From NCBI GenBank assembly GCA_035507155.1, contig DATJOK010000174.1:1-64000 (forward strand): a stretch of 64,000 nucleotides of DNA, in the 5' to 3' direction. The stretch comes from DASZHJ01 sp035507155. GTDB taxonomy: Bacteria > Pseudomonadota > Alphaproteobacteria > ATCC43930 > CGMCC-115725. Under the pieces are notes generated by a model. It ran no database searches. It was not told the origin of the DNA and saw only the letters and a program-made list of their open reading frames with translations. How positions within the stretch are numbered: position 1 is the stretch's first letter; every line of letters begins with the position of its first letter. The position numbers and the translations under genes were made by a program. Shown one piece after another: positions 36,283 through 46,529 of this stretch.

Positions 36283-36346
36283 TCAGAACGATCGATGCGG
36301 TCCGTGCCCGACGCCGATAGAACGCCGGCGTTCGGCGCCCTCGGCA

Positions 36347-36805
36347 TCAGATGTCGAGACCGTCCAAGGTATAGAACACCGTGATGCAAAGCAGCATGTC
36401 GACGGTGTGCCCGTCGGCGGCAAGCGGCAGGAACAGCCGCTCGAGCTCGAACATCTCGGTGGTGTGGGGTACTCGCGCCTTGCCGCGGAACCACACCGGC
36501 ACGCGCTCCCGCGCGGCGCGACGGAAGTCCTGCATCACCGGGTCGCCCCGGCCAGTGGGCAGCAGCTGGTCGACGAAATCGCCAACCTTGCCGGGGATGC
36601 CCATGCGATGCAGCGCGCCACCGATCAGGCGGAAACGGAATTGCGGCGGCTCGCCGACGACGTCGAGGAGCCAGATGTTCTCGAGGAGCCGCGGGATATC
36701 CAGGGGATCGATCTGCTTCCGGCCGGGCAGCCGGCCATTGGCCTCGGCGATGCGACGCCAGTAATCATGGAGCTCCCGAACCTTGCGATGCGCCGATGCC
36801 GGCAC
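36347..36805 (-). CDS. PAS_5-type domain protein
   Basis: 152 residues covering a single PAS_5-type domain: VRELHDYWRRIAEANGRLP, DIPRLLENIWLLDVV, QFRFRLIGGALHRM and MFELERLFLPLAADG. It is a stand-alone sensor without a visible output domain, typical of the many such paralogues in Rhodospirillales-like genomes. It is a paralogue of the PAS part of the protein at 32598. It is convergent with the poly-His gene. Confidence 0.78.
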   Translation of the reverse strand: MPASAHRKVRELHDYWRRIAEANGRLPGRKQIDPLDIPRLLENIWLLDVVGEPPQFRFRLIGGALHRMGIPGKVGDFVDQLLPTGRGDPVMQDFRRAARERVPVWFRGKARVPHTTEMFELERLFLPLAADGHTVDMLLCITVFYTLDGLDI

Positions 36806-37046
36806 CGCATTCCCGTCGCCGATAATGCCGCCACCTCCCTGCTTGAGCCGCCCGAGGGAAAATGCTGCTCCGGGGCGATCGCCGCAACGTGTACTCGCTG
36901 CGTCCCCTTCGCGATGGAAGTGTATCTGATTTCTGCCAAGGCGCCGTCGGAGATTGGGGGTGGGATCGGGTGCCAGCCGCCAACAGACCCATGCGCCACG
37001 AGCCCAGCCACGCTAGCCTGGAGATCCATCCATCGACAGGCTCTCC

Positions 37047-37481
37047 ATGGCTCACCGGTCCCTTGCATCGCGCCTCGCCGCCCTGGCAGCGGTACTGCTT
37101 CCGCTGCCGGCTACCGCGCAATCCATCGACGGGTATTACGCAGGCCGGCTCCGCTGCGACGCGATCCCCGCCAAGTCGGTCGCCGCCCTCGACGTCGCCT
37201 TCAGCGTGACGCTGACCCGTGGCAACGCCACCTATCGCCGCGCGATCCACTCGCCTGACGGCAAGCTCCACATCACCGACGAGACCGGCGAGGGCAAGGT
37301 CGCGGCCGACGGCACCGTCAGCCTGAGCGGCCGAGCCGCGTTCATGAGCTGGCACTACGACGCGAGTTACGCGGGCACAGTCAGCGGCGGCAGCCTGAAG
37401 CTCCTCGGCAAGCAGCATTGGGAATTCGGGGATGGCACCACTTTCGATCGCCCGTGCACGGCGATCGTAACCCGCGGCTGA
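37047..37481 (+). CDS. Secreted hypothetical protein
   Basis: 144 residues. Signal peptide MAHRSLASRLAALAAVLLPL ends near TAQS (residue 25). The mature part (IDGYYAGRLRCDAIP to FDRPCTAIVTR) has one likely disulfide (Cys in RLRCDAI and DRPCTAI) and beta-rich sequence with repeated Gly/Ser turns. The family is not recognised. It lies seven bases before the FAD oxidoreductase gene and may be cotranscribed with it. Confidence 0.65.
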   Translation: MAHRSLASRLAALAAVLLPLPATAQSIDGYYAGRLRCDAIPAKSVAALDVAFSVTLTRGNATYRRAIHSPDGKLHITDETGEGKVAADGTVSLSGRAAFMSWHYDASYAGTVSGGSLKLLGKQHWEFGDGTTFDRPCTAIVTRG

Positions 37482-37487
37482 CGCTCG

Positions 37488-38816
37488 ATGAACTCGCCGA
37501 CCGCCGACACCTCCCCCGTTCCCCGCTTCTACGATGCCTTTGCGCCGGCAGCGCCCGCCGCGCCGCCGCTGGAAGGCAGCCGCCAGGCTGCGGTCGCCAT
37601 CGTCGGCGGCGGCTTCACCGGACTCTCCGCCGCGCTTCACCTCAGGGAACGCGGCATCGATGCCATCGTGCTGGAGGCGCAGGAGATCGGCTGGGGCGCA
37701 TCCGGCCGCAACTTCGGCCAGGTGGTGCCTTACTTCAAGCACGACCAGGCGCATGTGCTGCAGTATTTCGGCCCCGCCCTCGGCGAGCGGCTGATCGCCG
37801 CCGCGGCTGGTGGGCCCGATCTCGTCTTCGAGCTGATCCGCCGGTACGCCATCGACTGCTCCGCGCAACGCAAAGGCCTTGTCTTCGCCGCCCATTCCCC
37901 GACGGGCCAGGCGGCGCTCGAGCATCGCACCGCCTTCTGGCAGCGGCGCGGCGTGCCGGTGGAGATGCGCTTCGGCACGGACGCCGAGGCACTGATCGGC
38001 AGCCGATACTATGCTGCCTGCTCCCTCGACCCGCGGGGCGGCACCCTCAATCCCCTCGCCTATGTACGCGGGCTCGCGGCCAGCGCCGCAAAGCTGGGGG
38101 CCACGCTGTGCACGCGATCGCCCGTGACGTCGCTCACCCGCGCAGGAAGCGGGTGGCGTCTCGCGACCCCACGCGGCGAAGTGACCGCCGGCACTGTGGT
38201 CCTGGCGACCAACGCCTATACCGACCGCGCTCTCTGGCCCGGGCTGCGCGAGAGCCTCATCCCGATGCGCGGCTATCAGCTTGCCAGCAAGCCGATCAGC
38301 GAGAATCTGCGCCGAAGCATCCTGCCGCAAGGCCAGCCGCTCACCGACACGCGCCATCTGTTCTCCGGCGTCCGGTTGCACGCGGACGGACGCCTGCACG
38401 CGAGCACCGATGGCCCCGCCTTCGATGCCGCCGGCGAAGCCGACCTCGCGGCGGCGAGCCGCAGGCTGCAGATCATCTTCCCGCAGCTGGGCGATATCGA
38501 GTGGGAATACCGTTGGGCCGGGTGGGTTGCGATGAGCTACGACCTCTACCCGCACCTCCATGAGCTGGCGCCTGGCCTGTGGTCCGGTCTCGGCTACAGC
38601 GGCCGCGGAATCGCGCTCGCCACGCTGATGGGACGCGAGATCGCCATGCGCATCGCCGGAATGCCCGAGGGCGAGCTCGCGATCCCGGTAACGCCGCTGC
38701 AGCCGCGCCGGCACCATCGCCTCGCGCGGCCGTTGGTTTCGTCGCTGATGATCTACTATCGCCTCCACGACGCGATCGCTGACGCGCGACGGCGCCGCGC
38801 TCAGCGCGCCCGCTAG
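37488..38816 (+). CDS. FAD-dependent oxidoreductase (DAO family, PuuB/OrdL-like)
   Basis: 442 residues. The dinucleotide fold is AVAIVGGGFTGLSAALHLRERG (shown by VGGGFTGLSAA near residues 36-46), and WGASGRNFGQV is the DAO motif after it. The C-terminal YSGRGIALATLMGREIA closes the FAD site. The sequence resembles gamma-glutamylputrescine oxidase and related amine oxidoreductases, though glycine- or sarcosine-type oxidases cannot be excluded. It overlaps the convergent DUF1194 gene by four bases at the stops. Confidence 0.83.
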   Translation: MNSPTADTSPVPRFYDAFAPAAPAAPPLEGSRQAAVAIVGGGFTGLSAALHLRERGIDAIVLEAQEIGWGASGRNFGQVVPYFKHDQAHVLQYFGPALGERLIAAAAGGPDLVFELIRRYAIDCSAQRKGLVFAAHSPTGQAALEHRTAFWQRRGVPVEMRFGTDAEALIGSRYYAACSLDPRGGTLNPLAYVRGLAASAAKLGATLCTRSPVTSLTRAGSGWRLATPRGEVTAGTVVLATNAYTDRALWPGLRESLIPMRGYQLASKPISENLRRSILPQGQPLTDTRHLFSGVRLHADGRLHASTDGPAFDAAGEADLAAASRRLQIIFPQLGDIEWEYRWAGWVAMSYDLYPHLHELAPGLWSGLGYSGRGIALATLMGREIAMRIAGMPEGELAIPVTPLQPRRHHRLARPLVSSLMIYYRLHDAIADARRRRAQRAR

Positions 38817-39556
38817 CCGCCGCGCAACGGCGGCGCGCTGGAGATCTCCTGGACCAGCTTCTGCAGGATGGCCGTGGCGAAATTGTCGTAGTTCTTGACC
38901 GCGATCACGAAGGCGCCCGGCCCGCCGATCACATTATTCCGGTAGTAGGTGTCGAGATCGGGCTCCAGGGCCAGGATGGGCAGGCCGTTGATGACGATGC
39001 CGGAGCGCACTGCCGCGTCGCGGGCGTCGGCGGCCGGGCGGCCGCGATTGTTGGCGCCGTCGCCAGAGACGTCGATGACTCGGCGGGCGCTCCTGAAGCC
39101 GCTGTGTTCAAAGAGGCGGGCGCCGACATCGATCGCGCCGCTGATCGAGGTGCCGCCGCCGAACAGGCTGCGCGGCGCCGCGGCGATCGCCTGGGAAAAG
39201 CGCTTTGCCGATGCCTCGTCATTGATCAGGGTCCAATCGACGACGACGTTCTGGAGTTCCGGACCGGTCCACTGGAGCATGGTGACCGCGATCGCCTGCA
39301 GCGATCCTCCACGGATGGCCGATATGACCTGCGGATCGGCAAAGGCGTCCGCGTAGCCTCGCTTCTGCAGCTCGAACCGGGAGGCATCGACGCTGCCGGA
39401 CGCATCCACCGCAAGCACCAGCTGGAGATCGACAGCGCGTGTTTCCTGAGCGCGCGCCCGGCCGGCAAAGCACACTGCTGCCAGCACGCAGAGAGCCAGG
39501 GACAGGAGTGATCGCCGGCGGAAACTGCGGTGCATCGACGCCGATGCCAAGGTCAT
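38813..39556 (-). CDS. DUF1194 (VWA-like) secreted protein
   Basis: 247 residues. The signal peptide region is LLSLALCVLAAVCFAGRARAQ. The MIDAS-like motif LVLAVDASGSVD follows, with VIDVSGDGANNRG as the second acidic loop. The family is predicted to have a von Willebrand A fold; partners are unknown. The start is unclear: ATG 39556 has AGAGG only two bases away, TTG 39550 has it at better spacing, and ATG 39535 is also in frame. Confidence 0.78.
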   Translation of the reverse strand: MTLASASMHRSFRRRSLLSLALCVLAAVCFAGRARAQETRAVDLQLVLAVDASGSVDASRFELQKRGYADAFADPQVISAIRGGSLQAIAVTMLQWTGPELQNVVVDWTLINDEASAKRFSQAIAAAPRSLFGGGTSISGAIDVGARLFEHSGFRSARRVIDVSGDGANNRGRPAADARDAAVRSGIVINGLPILALEPDLDTYYRNNVIGGPGAFVIAVKNYDNFATAILQKLVQEISSAPPLRGG

Positions 39557-39813
39557 TTCCTCTGCTATCCCATCGCCGGCAACGGCGCAATAATGCGCTC
39601 ATGCGTCAAAGAATCAGCGGATTCAGCGATTTGGGCTTGACATCAGGCGCCATCTGCCCCATTTGAACGCCGTACATCGATCTCTCGCGATCGCGCGATG
39701 TGCTCCGGCCAATGAGCCGAGGAGCACGGCATTCCGAGAAAATCGCCAGCAACTTACCCTCCCCGGCAGCGCGCGGGGGACGGGCCATGCCGTAGCACGA
39801 CCGCATCGGAACG

Positions 39814-41139
<1,326 letters not shown>

Positions 41140-41197
41140 GGCGACTTGATCGCGCCGCGGAAGCACCGCCAAGTGCGCTAGCAAGTCGGGTATAAAT

Positions 41198-41276
41198 ATC
41201 AGCCGCCGCCCTCTTCCCTGGTGATCATCGGAATAGCGAGCGGCGGCTGATTTTTACCAAGTTTTATATTCCGATG
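41198..41276 (+). other. Interleaved inverted repeats (terminator-like stem plus second stem)
   Basis: Stem A pairs ATCAGCCGCCGC (41198-41209) with GCGGCGGCTGAT (41240-41251), 12 perfect bp, followed by TTTT. Stem B pairs CATCGGAATA (41226-41235) with TATTCCGATG (41267-41276), 10 perfect bp. The 5' arm of B lies inside the loop of A and the 3' arm of A lies inside the loop of B, so together they form a pseudoknot or alternatives. The element lies between rhlE and the chemoreceptor gene. Confidence 0.7.
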
Positions 41277-41300
41277 CTTACGGTCACCCCTGAATTTCCA

Positions 41301-41320
41301 GCCGACCCCTTTGGGTCGGC
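41301..41320 (+). other. Perfect hairpin just upstream of the chemoreceptor start
   Basis: GCCGACCC and GGGTCGGC pair perfectly around a four-base loop (CTTT). The hairpin ends 23 bases before the ATG at 41344 and about ten bases before the GGGGAAG ribosome binding site. It is followed by CGTTTC, only a weak T tract. Confidence 0.6.
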
Positions 41321-41343
41321 CGTTTCAATTCGGGGAAGCCGGG

Positions 41344-43038
41344 ATGAACGTCCTCAATCGTCTTAAGATAAAAGCCAAGCTCGTCATCGTGCTCGGCGTC
41401 TCCGCCGTTGCGCTGGTGATCACGGTCGCAATGGCTGCATCGATCCTCTATCGCAGCATGTTCGACGAGCGTATCGCGAAGCTGCATGCAATCGTGGAAT
41501 CCGCAACGGGTGTGGCGCAGAGCCTCGAGGATGAGGTCGTTGCCGGCCATATGACGCGCGAGCAGGCGATCGACCGCTTCCGCGTCATCTCTCATTCCAT
41601 GTGGTACGACAACCACAGCGACTACATCTTCATGAGCAACATGGATGGCGTTTCGATCGCGAATGCAGCCAATCCGAAGCAGGAAGGCACCAACCGCCTC
41701 GACATCAAGGACAAGACCGGGAAGTCCATCACCGGGTCCTTTATCGAGGTGATGAAGAGCGCCGACGAAGGCACGAGCTCCTACTACTATCCCAAGCCCG
41801 GTCAGACCGAGCCGCTGCCGAAGCTCACTTACCTCAAGCGCTTTCGGCCCTGGAACGCCTTCATCGCAAGCGGCGTCTACACCGACGACATCGATGCCGA
41901 GTTCCACAAGGCGCTGTTCAACCTTGGTGGCGCCGTGCTTGTCCTCATGCTGATCGCCGGCGGTGTCGTTTTCGTCGTCAACAGGAACATCACCTCCTCG
42001 CTTGGCAGCCTGAAGGGCAAGATGGAGAAGCTCGCCGCCGGCGATCTCACCGTCGCCATCGACGAGGCCAAGCGTGCCGACGAGATCGGCGAGATGGGAC
42101 GCACCGTCGAGGTCTTCCGCGAGAACGCCCAGCAGGTCGCCCATCTCCAGCAGGAGCAGGACCAGCTCAAGAAGAAGGCCGAGCAGGACAAGAAAGCGGC
42201 GATGCAGCAGCTCGCCGGCACTTTCGAGGCCAAGGTGCGCGGCATCGTCGACGGCGTCTCCAGCGCCGCCGGGGAGATGCAGAAGATGGCCCGCTCCATG
42301 GCCAGCACCGCCGACGGCAGCCGCCAGCAGTCGCTCGCCGCCGCCAGCGGCGCCAACCAGGCCACCGCCAACGTGCAGACCGTCGCCGCCGCGTCGGAGG
42401 AGCTTTCCACCTCCATCACCGAGATCGGCCGCCAGGTGACCCAGGCCTCCAGCGTCTCCAGGAAGGCCGCCGAGGAAGGCGAGCGCACCAACAAGACCGT
42501 CTCCGGTCTCGCGGAGTCCGCCCAGCGGATCGGCGAGGTGGTCGCTCTCATCAACGACATCGCCTCGCAGACCAACCTCCTGGCCCTCAACGCCACCATC
42601 GAGGCGGCACGCGCCGGCGAGGCCGGCAAGGGCTTCGCCGTGGTCGCCAGCGAGGTCAAGTCGCTCGCCAACCAGACCGCCAAGGCGACCGACGACATCC
42701 GCGCCCAGGTCGCCGCCATCCAGGCCGAGACCCACTCCGCCGTCGATGCCATCCAGGGCATCTCCAAGACCATCCTCGAGGTGAACGAGATCTCCTCCTC
42801 GATCGCCGCCGCGGTCGAGGAGCAGACCGCCGCCACCCAGGAGATCACCCGCAACGTCCAGCAGGCCGCCACCGGGACCCAGGAGGTCTCCAGGAACATG
42901 GGCGGCGTGACCCAGGCGGTGGAGCAGGCCGGCAGCACCGCGAACCAGGTGCTCACCGCCTCCGACAGCCTCGCCAAGCAAGCGGCCGCGCTCCGCTCCG
43001 AGGTCGACCACTTCCTCAACACGATCCGCGCCGCCTGA
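41344..43038 (+). CDS. Methyl-accepting chemotaxis protein with Cache sensor
   Basis: 564 residues; ATG 41344 follows GGGGAAG. First membrane segment LVIVLGVSAVALVITVAMAAS (about residues 13-33), then a single Cache domain (about 35-190; HSMWYDNHSDYIFMSNMDG and RPWNAFIASGVYTDDID), second membrane segment GGAVLVLMLIAGGVVFVV, HAMP with EIGEMGRTVEVFREN, and the signalling domain with IASQTNLLALNATIEAARAGEAGKG core (highly conserved hairpin). No CheW, CheA or other chemotaxis gene is near, so it is an orphan receptor. The ligand is likely a small carboxylate, as for many sCache_2 domains, but this is inference. Confidence 0.92.
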   Translation: MNVLNRLKIKAKLVIVLGVSAVALVITVAMAASILYRSMFDERIAKLHAIVESATGVAQSLEDEVVAGHMTREQAIDRFRVISHSMWYDNHSDYIFMSNMDGVSIANAANPKQEGTNRLDIKDKTGKSITGSFIEVMKSADEGTSSYYYPKPGQTEPLPKLTYLKRFRPWNAFIASGVYTDDIDAEFHKALFNLGGAVLVLMLIAGGVVFVVNRNITSSLGSLKGKMEKLAAGDLTVAIDEAKRADEIGEMGRTVEVFRENAQQVAHLQQEQDQLKKKAEQDKKAAMQQLAGTFEAKVRGIVDGVSSAAGEMQKMARSMASTADGSRQQSLAAASGANQATANVQTVAAASEELSTSITEIGRQVTQASSVSRKAAEEGERTNKTVSGLAESAQRIGEVVALINDIASQTNLLALNATIEAARAGEAGKGFAVVASEVKSLANQTAKATDDIRAQVAAIQAETHSAVDAIQGISKTILEVNEISSSIAAAVEEQTAATQEITRNVQQAATGTQEVSRNMGGVTQAVEQAGSTANQVLTASDSLAKQAAALRSEVDHFLNTIRAA

Positions 43039-43146
43039 GCCGGTACCGCGGATTCCCAGGAGGAATTCGCGGCCGCCCCCTTGCCTCGCTGACCGCGGCG
43101 GCGCAAGGCTTGTCACCGCGGAGAGACAGCGGCCGTCGGGGGGCCA

Positions 43147-43644
43147 ATGGCGGGGCGAGCCAGACAATGGCTGGATGCGGCTGATCGGGCACTCGGCGCG
43201 GTGATCCTGTTCGGGCGCTGGCTGGTGCTGCCGGTAAGCCTGTTGCTCTTCGTGCAATGGCCGCTGCGCGATCTGGTCCACGCCTATGCGACCGACGCCA
43301 ACGATCTCGCGCAATGGCTCTTCGCGCTCTACGTCAGCTTTGCTCTCACCTATGCGACGCGGGAGGGGACCCATCTTGCCGCCGATGCGATCGCGCGGCA
43401 CTACTCCCCGCGGCTCCGCGCGGGGATCGCCCGCGCCGGCGCGCTCTGCTGCGTGCTGCCCTGGTCGCTGTTCTTCCTGCTCGCGAGCTGGCCGATGGTC
43501 TCGCAGTCCGTCCGCGAGCTCGAGCAATTCCCCGAGACCTATAGCCCCGGCTATTTCCTGATCAAGGTGAGCGCCTGGCTGCTGGCCCTGCTGGCGATGC
43601 TGCAGGCGCTGCTGGATCTGGCGCGTCCGCCGGCGCCGCGCTGA
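43147..43644 (+). CDS. TRAP transporter small permease (DctQ-like)
   Basis: 165 residues with four membrane helices. The DctQ pattern is seen in VQWPLRDLVHAYATDANDLAQW, YATREGTHLAADAI and LIKVSAWLLALLAMLQAL. ATG 43147 has GGGGGG upstream. It pairs with the DctM-like gene five bases later. No DctP-type binding protein lies within the window. Confidence 0.82.
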   Translation: MAGRARQWLDAADRALGAVILFGRWLVLPVSLLLFVQWPLRDLVHAYATDANDLAQWLFALYVSFALTYATREGTHLAADAIARHYSPRLRAGIARAGALCCVLPWSLFFLLASWPMVSQSVRELEQFPETYSPGYFLIKVSAWLLALLAMLQALLDLARPPAPR

Positions 43645-43649
43645 CCGGC

Positions 43650-44984
43650 ATGGAGACCACGGGCTTCTGGATGCTGGGCCTGGTGGCGCTCACCTTGATC
43701 GCCACCGGCCTTCCCGCCTTCATGGCGCTGATCGGCGTCGCAGTGCTGTTCGCCGCGATCGGCGTCGCGACCGGAAGCTTCGGCTATCACCTGCTTACCG
43801 CGCTGCCGTTTCGCGTCGTCGGCTTGCTGGAGAACGATCTCCTGCAGGCGCTGCCGCTCTATGTCTTCATGGGCGTGCTGCTCAACCGGCTGCCGCTCGC
43901 CGACGTCCTGTTCCGCACCGGCACCGCGATGCTCCGGCGCAGCGCGGCGGCGCCGCTGCTGTCGGCGCTCGGGCTGGGCGCGATCCTGGCGCCGATGAAC
44001 GGCTCGGTGGGCGCGAGCGTCGCCACGCTGTCGCGGATCGTGCAGCCGCGGCTGCTGCAGCGCGGTGTGCCGCCGGCGAAGAGCCTTGCGGTGGTCTGTG
44101 TCGCCAGCACGCTCGGTGTCGTGGTGCCGCCCTCGCTGGTGCTGATCCTGCTAGCGGACGCGATGATGCGCGCCCATACCGAGGCGATCAACGCCACCGG
44201 CCTGATTGCGCGGGTGGTCAACACCCAGGACATCTTTCACGGCGCCTTGGTGCCGGCGGCGCTGTTCCTCGCCTTCTGCTGCCTGCTTGGCTGGCGCATC
44301 GGCGGGCGCGACGCACGCGCTATCGAGCCCCCCAAGGTGACCGGCAGCGAGCGGCTCGTCTCGGCCGTGACGGTGGTCTTCATCGTCGGCCTGCTGGCCG
44401 GTGTAACTGCCGGCTATCTCTACGCCGTCGAGGCTGCGGCTGCGGGCGCGGTTGCCCTCGTTCTCTTCGGCATCCTCACGCGCACGCTTCGCGTCGAGAT
44501 CCTGGCGGCGGCGCTCCGCGACACCATGGCGGTGACCGGCGCGCTCTTCGCGCTGCTGGTGGCAGCGACGAGTTTCACCCTGGTGTTCCGCGCCTTCGAG
44601 ACCGATCGCGTGCTGGCGGCCCTGATCAGCGGCCTTCCTGGCGGCGGCGCCACGGCAGTGATCGCAGTGCTGCTGCTGATCGGCCTCTGCGCCTTCGTGC
44701 TCGACGCCTTCGAGATCATCTTCGTCATCGTCCCGCTGGTGATGCCGCCGCTGCTGACGCGGGCCTCGGACGCGGTCTGGGTTTCGGTGCTGACGCTGCT
44801 CGCACTGCAGGCGAGCTTTCTGATCCCGCCGGTCGGCTACGCCGTGATGATGGCGCGGACTGCCATGGTCCAGCCGGTGCCGACCGCGGCGCTGGCGCGG
44901 AGCCTGCTGCCCTTCCTCGGCGTTCAGCTCCTCGTTCTCGCGTTGACCGTTGCCTTTCCGTCGCTTACCCATCTCCTGCCCTGA
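43650..44984 (+). CDS. TRAP transporter large permease (DctM-like)
   Basis: 444 residues, about twelve hydrophobic helices. Family marks include LLENDLLQALPLYVFMGVLLNR, ILAPMNGSVGASVATLS and ALQASFLIPPVGYAVMM. It would import a carboxylate-type substrate driven by a sodium or proton gradient. The sequence is of the DctM type used with separate DctQ. A binding protein gene is missing nearby, so the substrate remains open. Confidence 0.88.
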   Translation: METTGFWMLGLVALTLIATGLPAFMALIGVAVLFAAIGVATGSFGYHLLTALPFRVVGLLENDLLQALPLYVFMGVLLNRLPLADVLFRTGTAMLRRSAAAPLLSALGLGAILAPMNGSVGASVATLSRIVQPRLLQRGVPPAKSLAVVCVASTLGVVVPPSLVLILLADAMMRAHTEAINATGLIARVVNTQDIFHGALVPAALFLAFCCLLGWRIGGRDARAIEPPKVTGSERLVSAVTVVFIVGLLAGVTAGYLYAVEAAAAGAVALVLFGILTRTLRVEILAAALRDTMAVTGALFALLVAATSFTLVFRAFETDRVLAALISGLPGGGATAVIAVLLLIGLCAFVLDAFEIIFVIVPLVMPPLLTRASDAVWVSVLTLLALQASFLIPPVGYAVMMARTAMVQPVPTAALARSLLPFLGVQLLVLALTVAFPSLTHLLP

Positions 44985-45106
44985 GTCGCAGGAGCCTGTG
45001 GGGCGGGAATAAGGGGCCGGCGCTGCCCGTTCTTCAAACGCTTGTGGATTCCCGTCCAGTCGCCATATCTAGCGATGGAACCAGGGATCAGCGCAAAGGT
45101 CGGATC

Positions 45107-45547
45107 ATGGCGAGAATGAGGCTGATAGCGGCTCTGGCTTGCGCGCTCGCGCTTGGATTGCCGGCAGCGGCCCATGCGGACGGCTGGCATGGCGGCGGCG
45201 GCGGGTGGCACGGTGGTGGGTGGCACGGCGGCGGATGGCATGGCGGCGGCCACGTCTTCGTCGGCGTGGGTATCGGCGGCTTCGGCTGGCCCTACTACTA
45301 CGGGCCCGACTACTATTACCCGCCCTATTATCCCGCCTACTACTATCCGCCGGACTACTATTATCCGCCGGCCGCCTATGCGCCGCCGGCACCTGCCCCG
45401 GCCTACGCGCCTGCAGCGCAGGCGGCACCGTCCCCCAGCACCAACTGCCGCGACTACAACGGCAATGCGACGGTCGACGGCACCGGCCAGCCCTTCCACG
45501 GCCGCGCCTGCCTCGAAGCCGACGGCAAGTGGCACATCGTCAATTGA
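45107..45547 (+). CDS. Secreted WHGGG-repeat protein
   Basis: 146 residues from ATG 45107 (AAAGG upstream). A signal peptide (LIAALACALALGLPAAAHA) is followed by four WHGGG units, then a Gly/Tyr/Pro-rich stretch with repeated YYYPP, then a compact C-terminal domain with two Cys: NCRDYNGNATVDGTGQPFHGRAC and EADGKWHIVN. That last domain resembles the C-terminal part of alphaproteobacterial surface proteins (17-kDa antigen related). Probably periplasmic or surface-bound. Metal binding by the His/Gly repeats is a guess. Confidence 0.72.
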   Translation: MARMRLIAALACALALGLPAAAHADGWHGGGGGWHGGGWHGGGWHGGGHVFVGVGIGGFGWPYYYGPDYYYPPYYPAYYYPPDYYYPPAAYAPPAPAPAYAPAAQAAPSPSTNCRDYNGNATVDGTGQPFHGRACLEADGKWHIVN

Positions 45548-45601
45548 GCTGATCCCTCGGGTCGAATGAACGATCCGCCGCGGCGTCGGCGGATCGCCGG
45601 G

Positions 45602-46312
45602 TCACGCGGAGACCTCCTCCACCATCTCCTTCAGTCGATCCGCCTTGCAGAGCAGGATCATGCCGTCGTCGATGCTGATGACGCCATGCTCCCGCCAGAG
45701 GCTGAGCTCGCGGTTCACGCGCTCACGCGTCGCCCCCACCATGTGCGCGAGATCCTGCTGCGACAGCTTGAATCCGATGCGCACGCCACGCGCCTCCCGC
45801 CGCCCATGCACCTCGGCGAGACTCAGCAGCCGCTTGGCGAGCCGCGCCGACAGATGCAGGAAGACCGCGTCCTCGATGAACTCGACGTTCATGCGGATCC
45901 GCTCGCAGAGCACCGGCAGCATCGACAGGCCGAGCTCGGGATTGTCGCGCAGGAACGGCATGAAGTGATCGCGGTGGATGTGCAGGAGATCGACCGCCTC
46001 CATGGCGCCGGCGCTCGCCGTGCGCATGCCGCCGTCCAGCAGCGCGATCTCGCCGAAGATTTCACCGGGCTCGAGGATGTTGAGGAAAACCTCCTCGCCC
46101 TCGTGCGAGACCGTGTAGATGGAGACGCGCCCGGCGAGCACGCCATAGAGGCCGTTGCCGGGATCACCTTTGGAGAAGATCTCCTCGTTGGCGTTGAAGT
46201 GCCGGACGGTGGCGAATTTCACCAGCCCGTCCAGCAGGCGCGCGGATGCGTCGCGGAACAGCGCGTGTCGCTCCAGCAGGCTGCGGAGAGTTTCGGGCGA
46301 ATAACGGGCCAT
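45602..46312 (-). CDS. Crp/Fnr-family transcriptional regulator
   Basis: 236 residues from ATG 46312, preceded by GAGG at seven bases. The cyclic-nucleotide-binding fold covers about residues 20-140 with PGNGLYGVLAGRVSIY and LEPGEIFGEIALLDGGMRTASA, close to the cAMP-binding PGE-(I/F)-GE-x-(A/S)-L...R-(T/S)-A pattern, so a cyclic nucleotide is a likely ligand. The HTH is LSQQDLAHMVGATRERVNREL. There are no N-terminal FNR cysteines. It is divergent from two small membrane genes, with CRP-type operators between. Confidence 0.88.
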   Translation of the reverse strand: MARYSPETLRSLLERHALFRDASARLLDGLVKFATVRHFNANEEIFSKGDPGNGLYGVLAGRVSIYTVSHEGEEVFLNILEPGEIFGEIALLDGGMRTASAGAMEAVDLLHIHRDHFMPFLRDNPELGLSMLPVLCERIRMNVEFIEDAVFLHLSARLAKRLLSLAEVHGRREARGVRIGFKLSQQDLAHMVGATRERVNRELSLWREHGVISIDDGMILLCKADRLKEMVEEVSA

Positions 46313-46505
46313 GCTAAACCTCGCACTGGGCCGTCCGAACATGGACCGCCCGAAAATTGGCGCCGGGTGGGACTCTTGGAAATGAGCGCGAAGATCGCCC
46401 CAGCCACCTGATTTTTTAACGCTGCCATGCGAATTTGTCGCGCGGCAACGTCCGCGTTCTTGAGGGTCCCATTCGCTGAGATAGCCGAGGCTCGGCCACT
46501 TTCCA

Positions 46506-46521
46506 TGTGATCCAAATCACA
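46506..46521. promoter_or_regulatory. CRP/FNR-type operator, perfect palindrome
   Basis: TGTGA-N6-TCACA, an exact match to the classical CRP half-sites at the correct spacing. It lies 185 bp upstream of the start of the Crp/Fnr gene (minus strand) and 100 bp upstream of the small gene at 46623. The rest of the 46313-46622 interval holds no gene. Confidence 0.72.
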
Positions 46522-46529
46522 GGAAATCC

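Noticed and set aside
41284..43527. 747-residue minus-strand Gly/Leu-rich frame
   Set aside because: Antisense of the chemoreceptor coding region, without a start signal.
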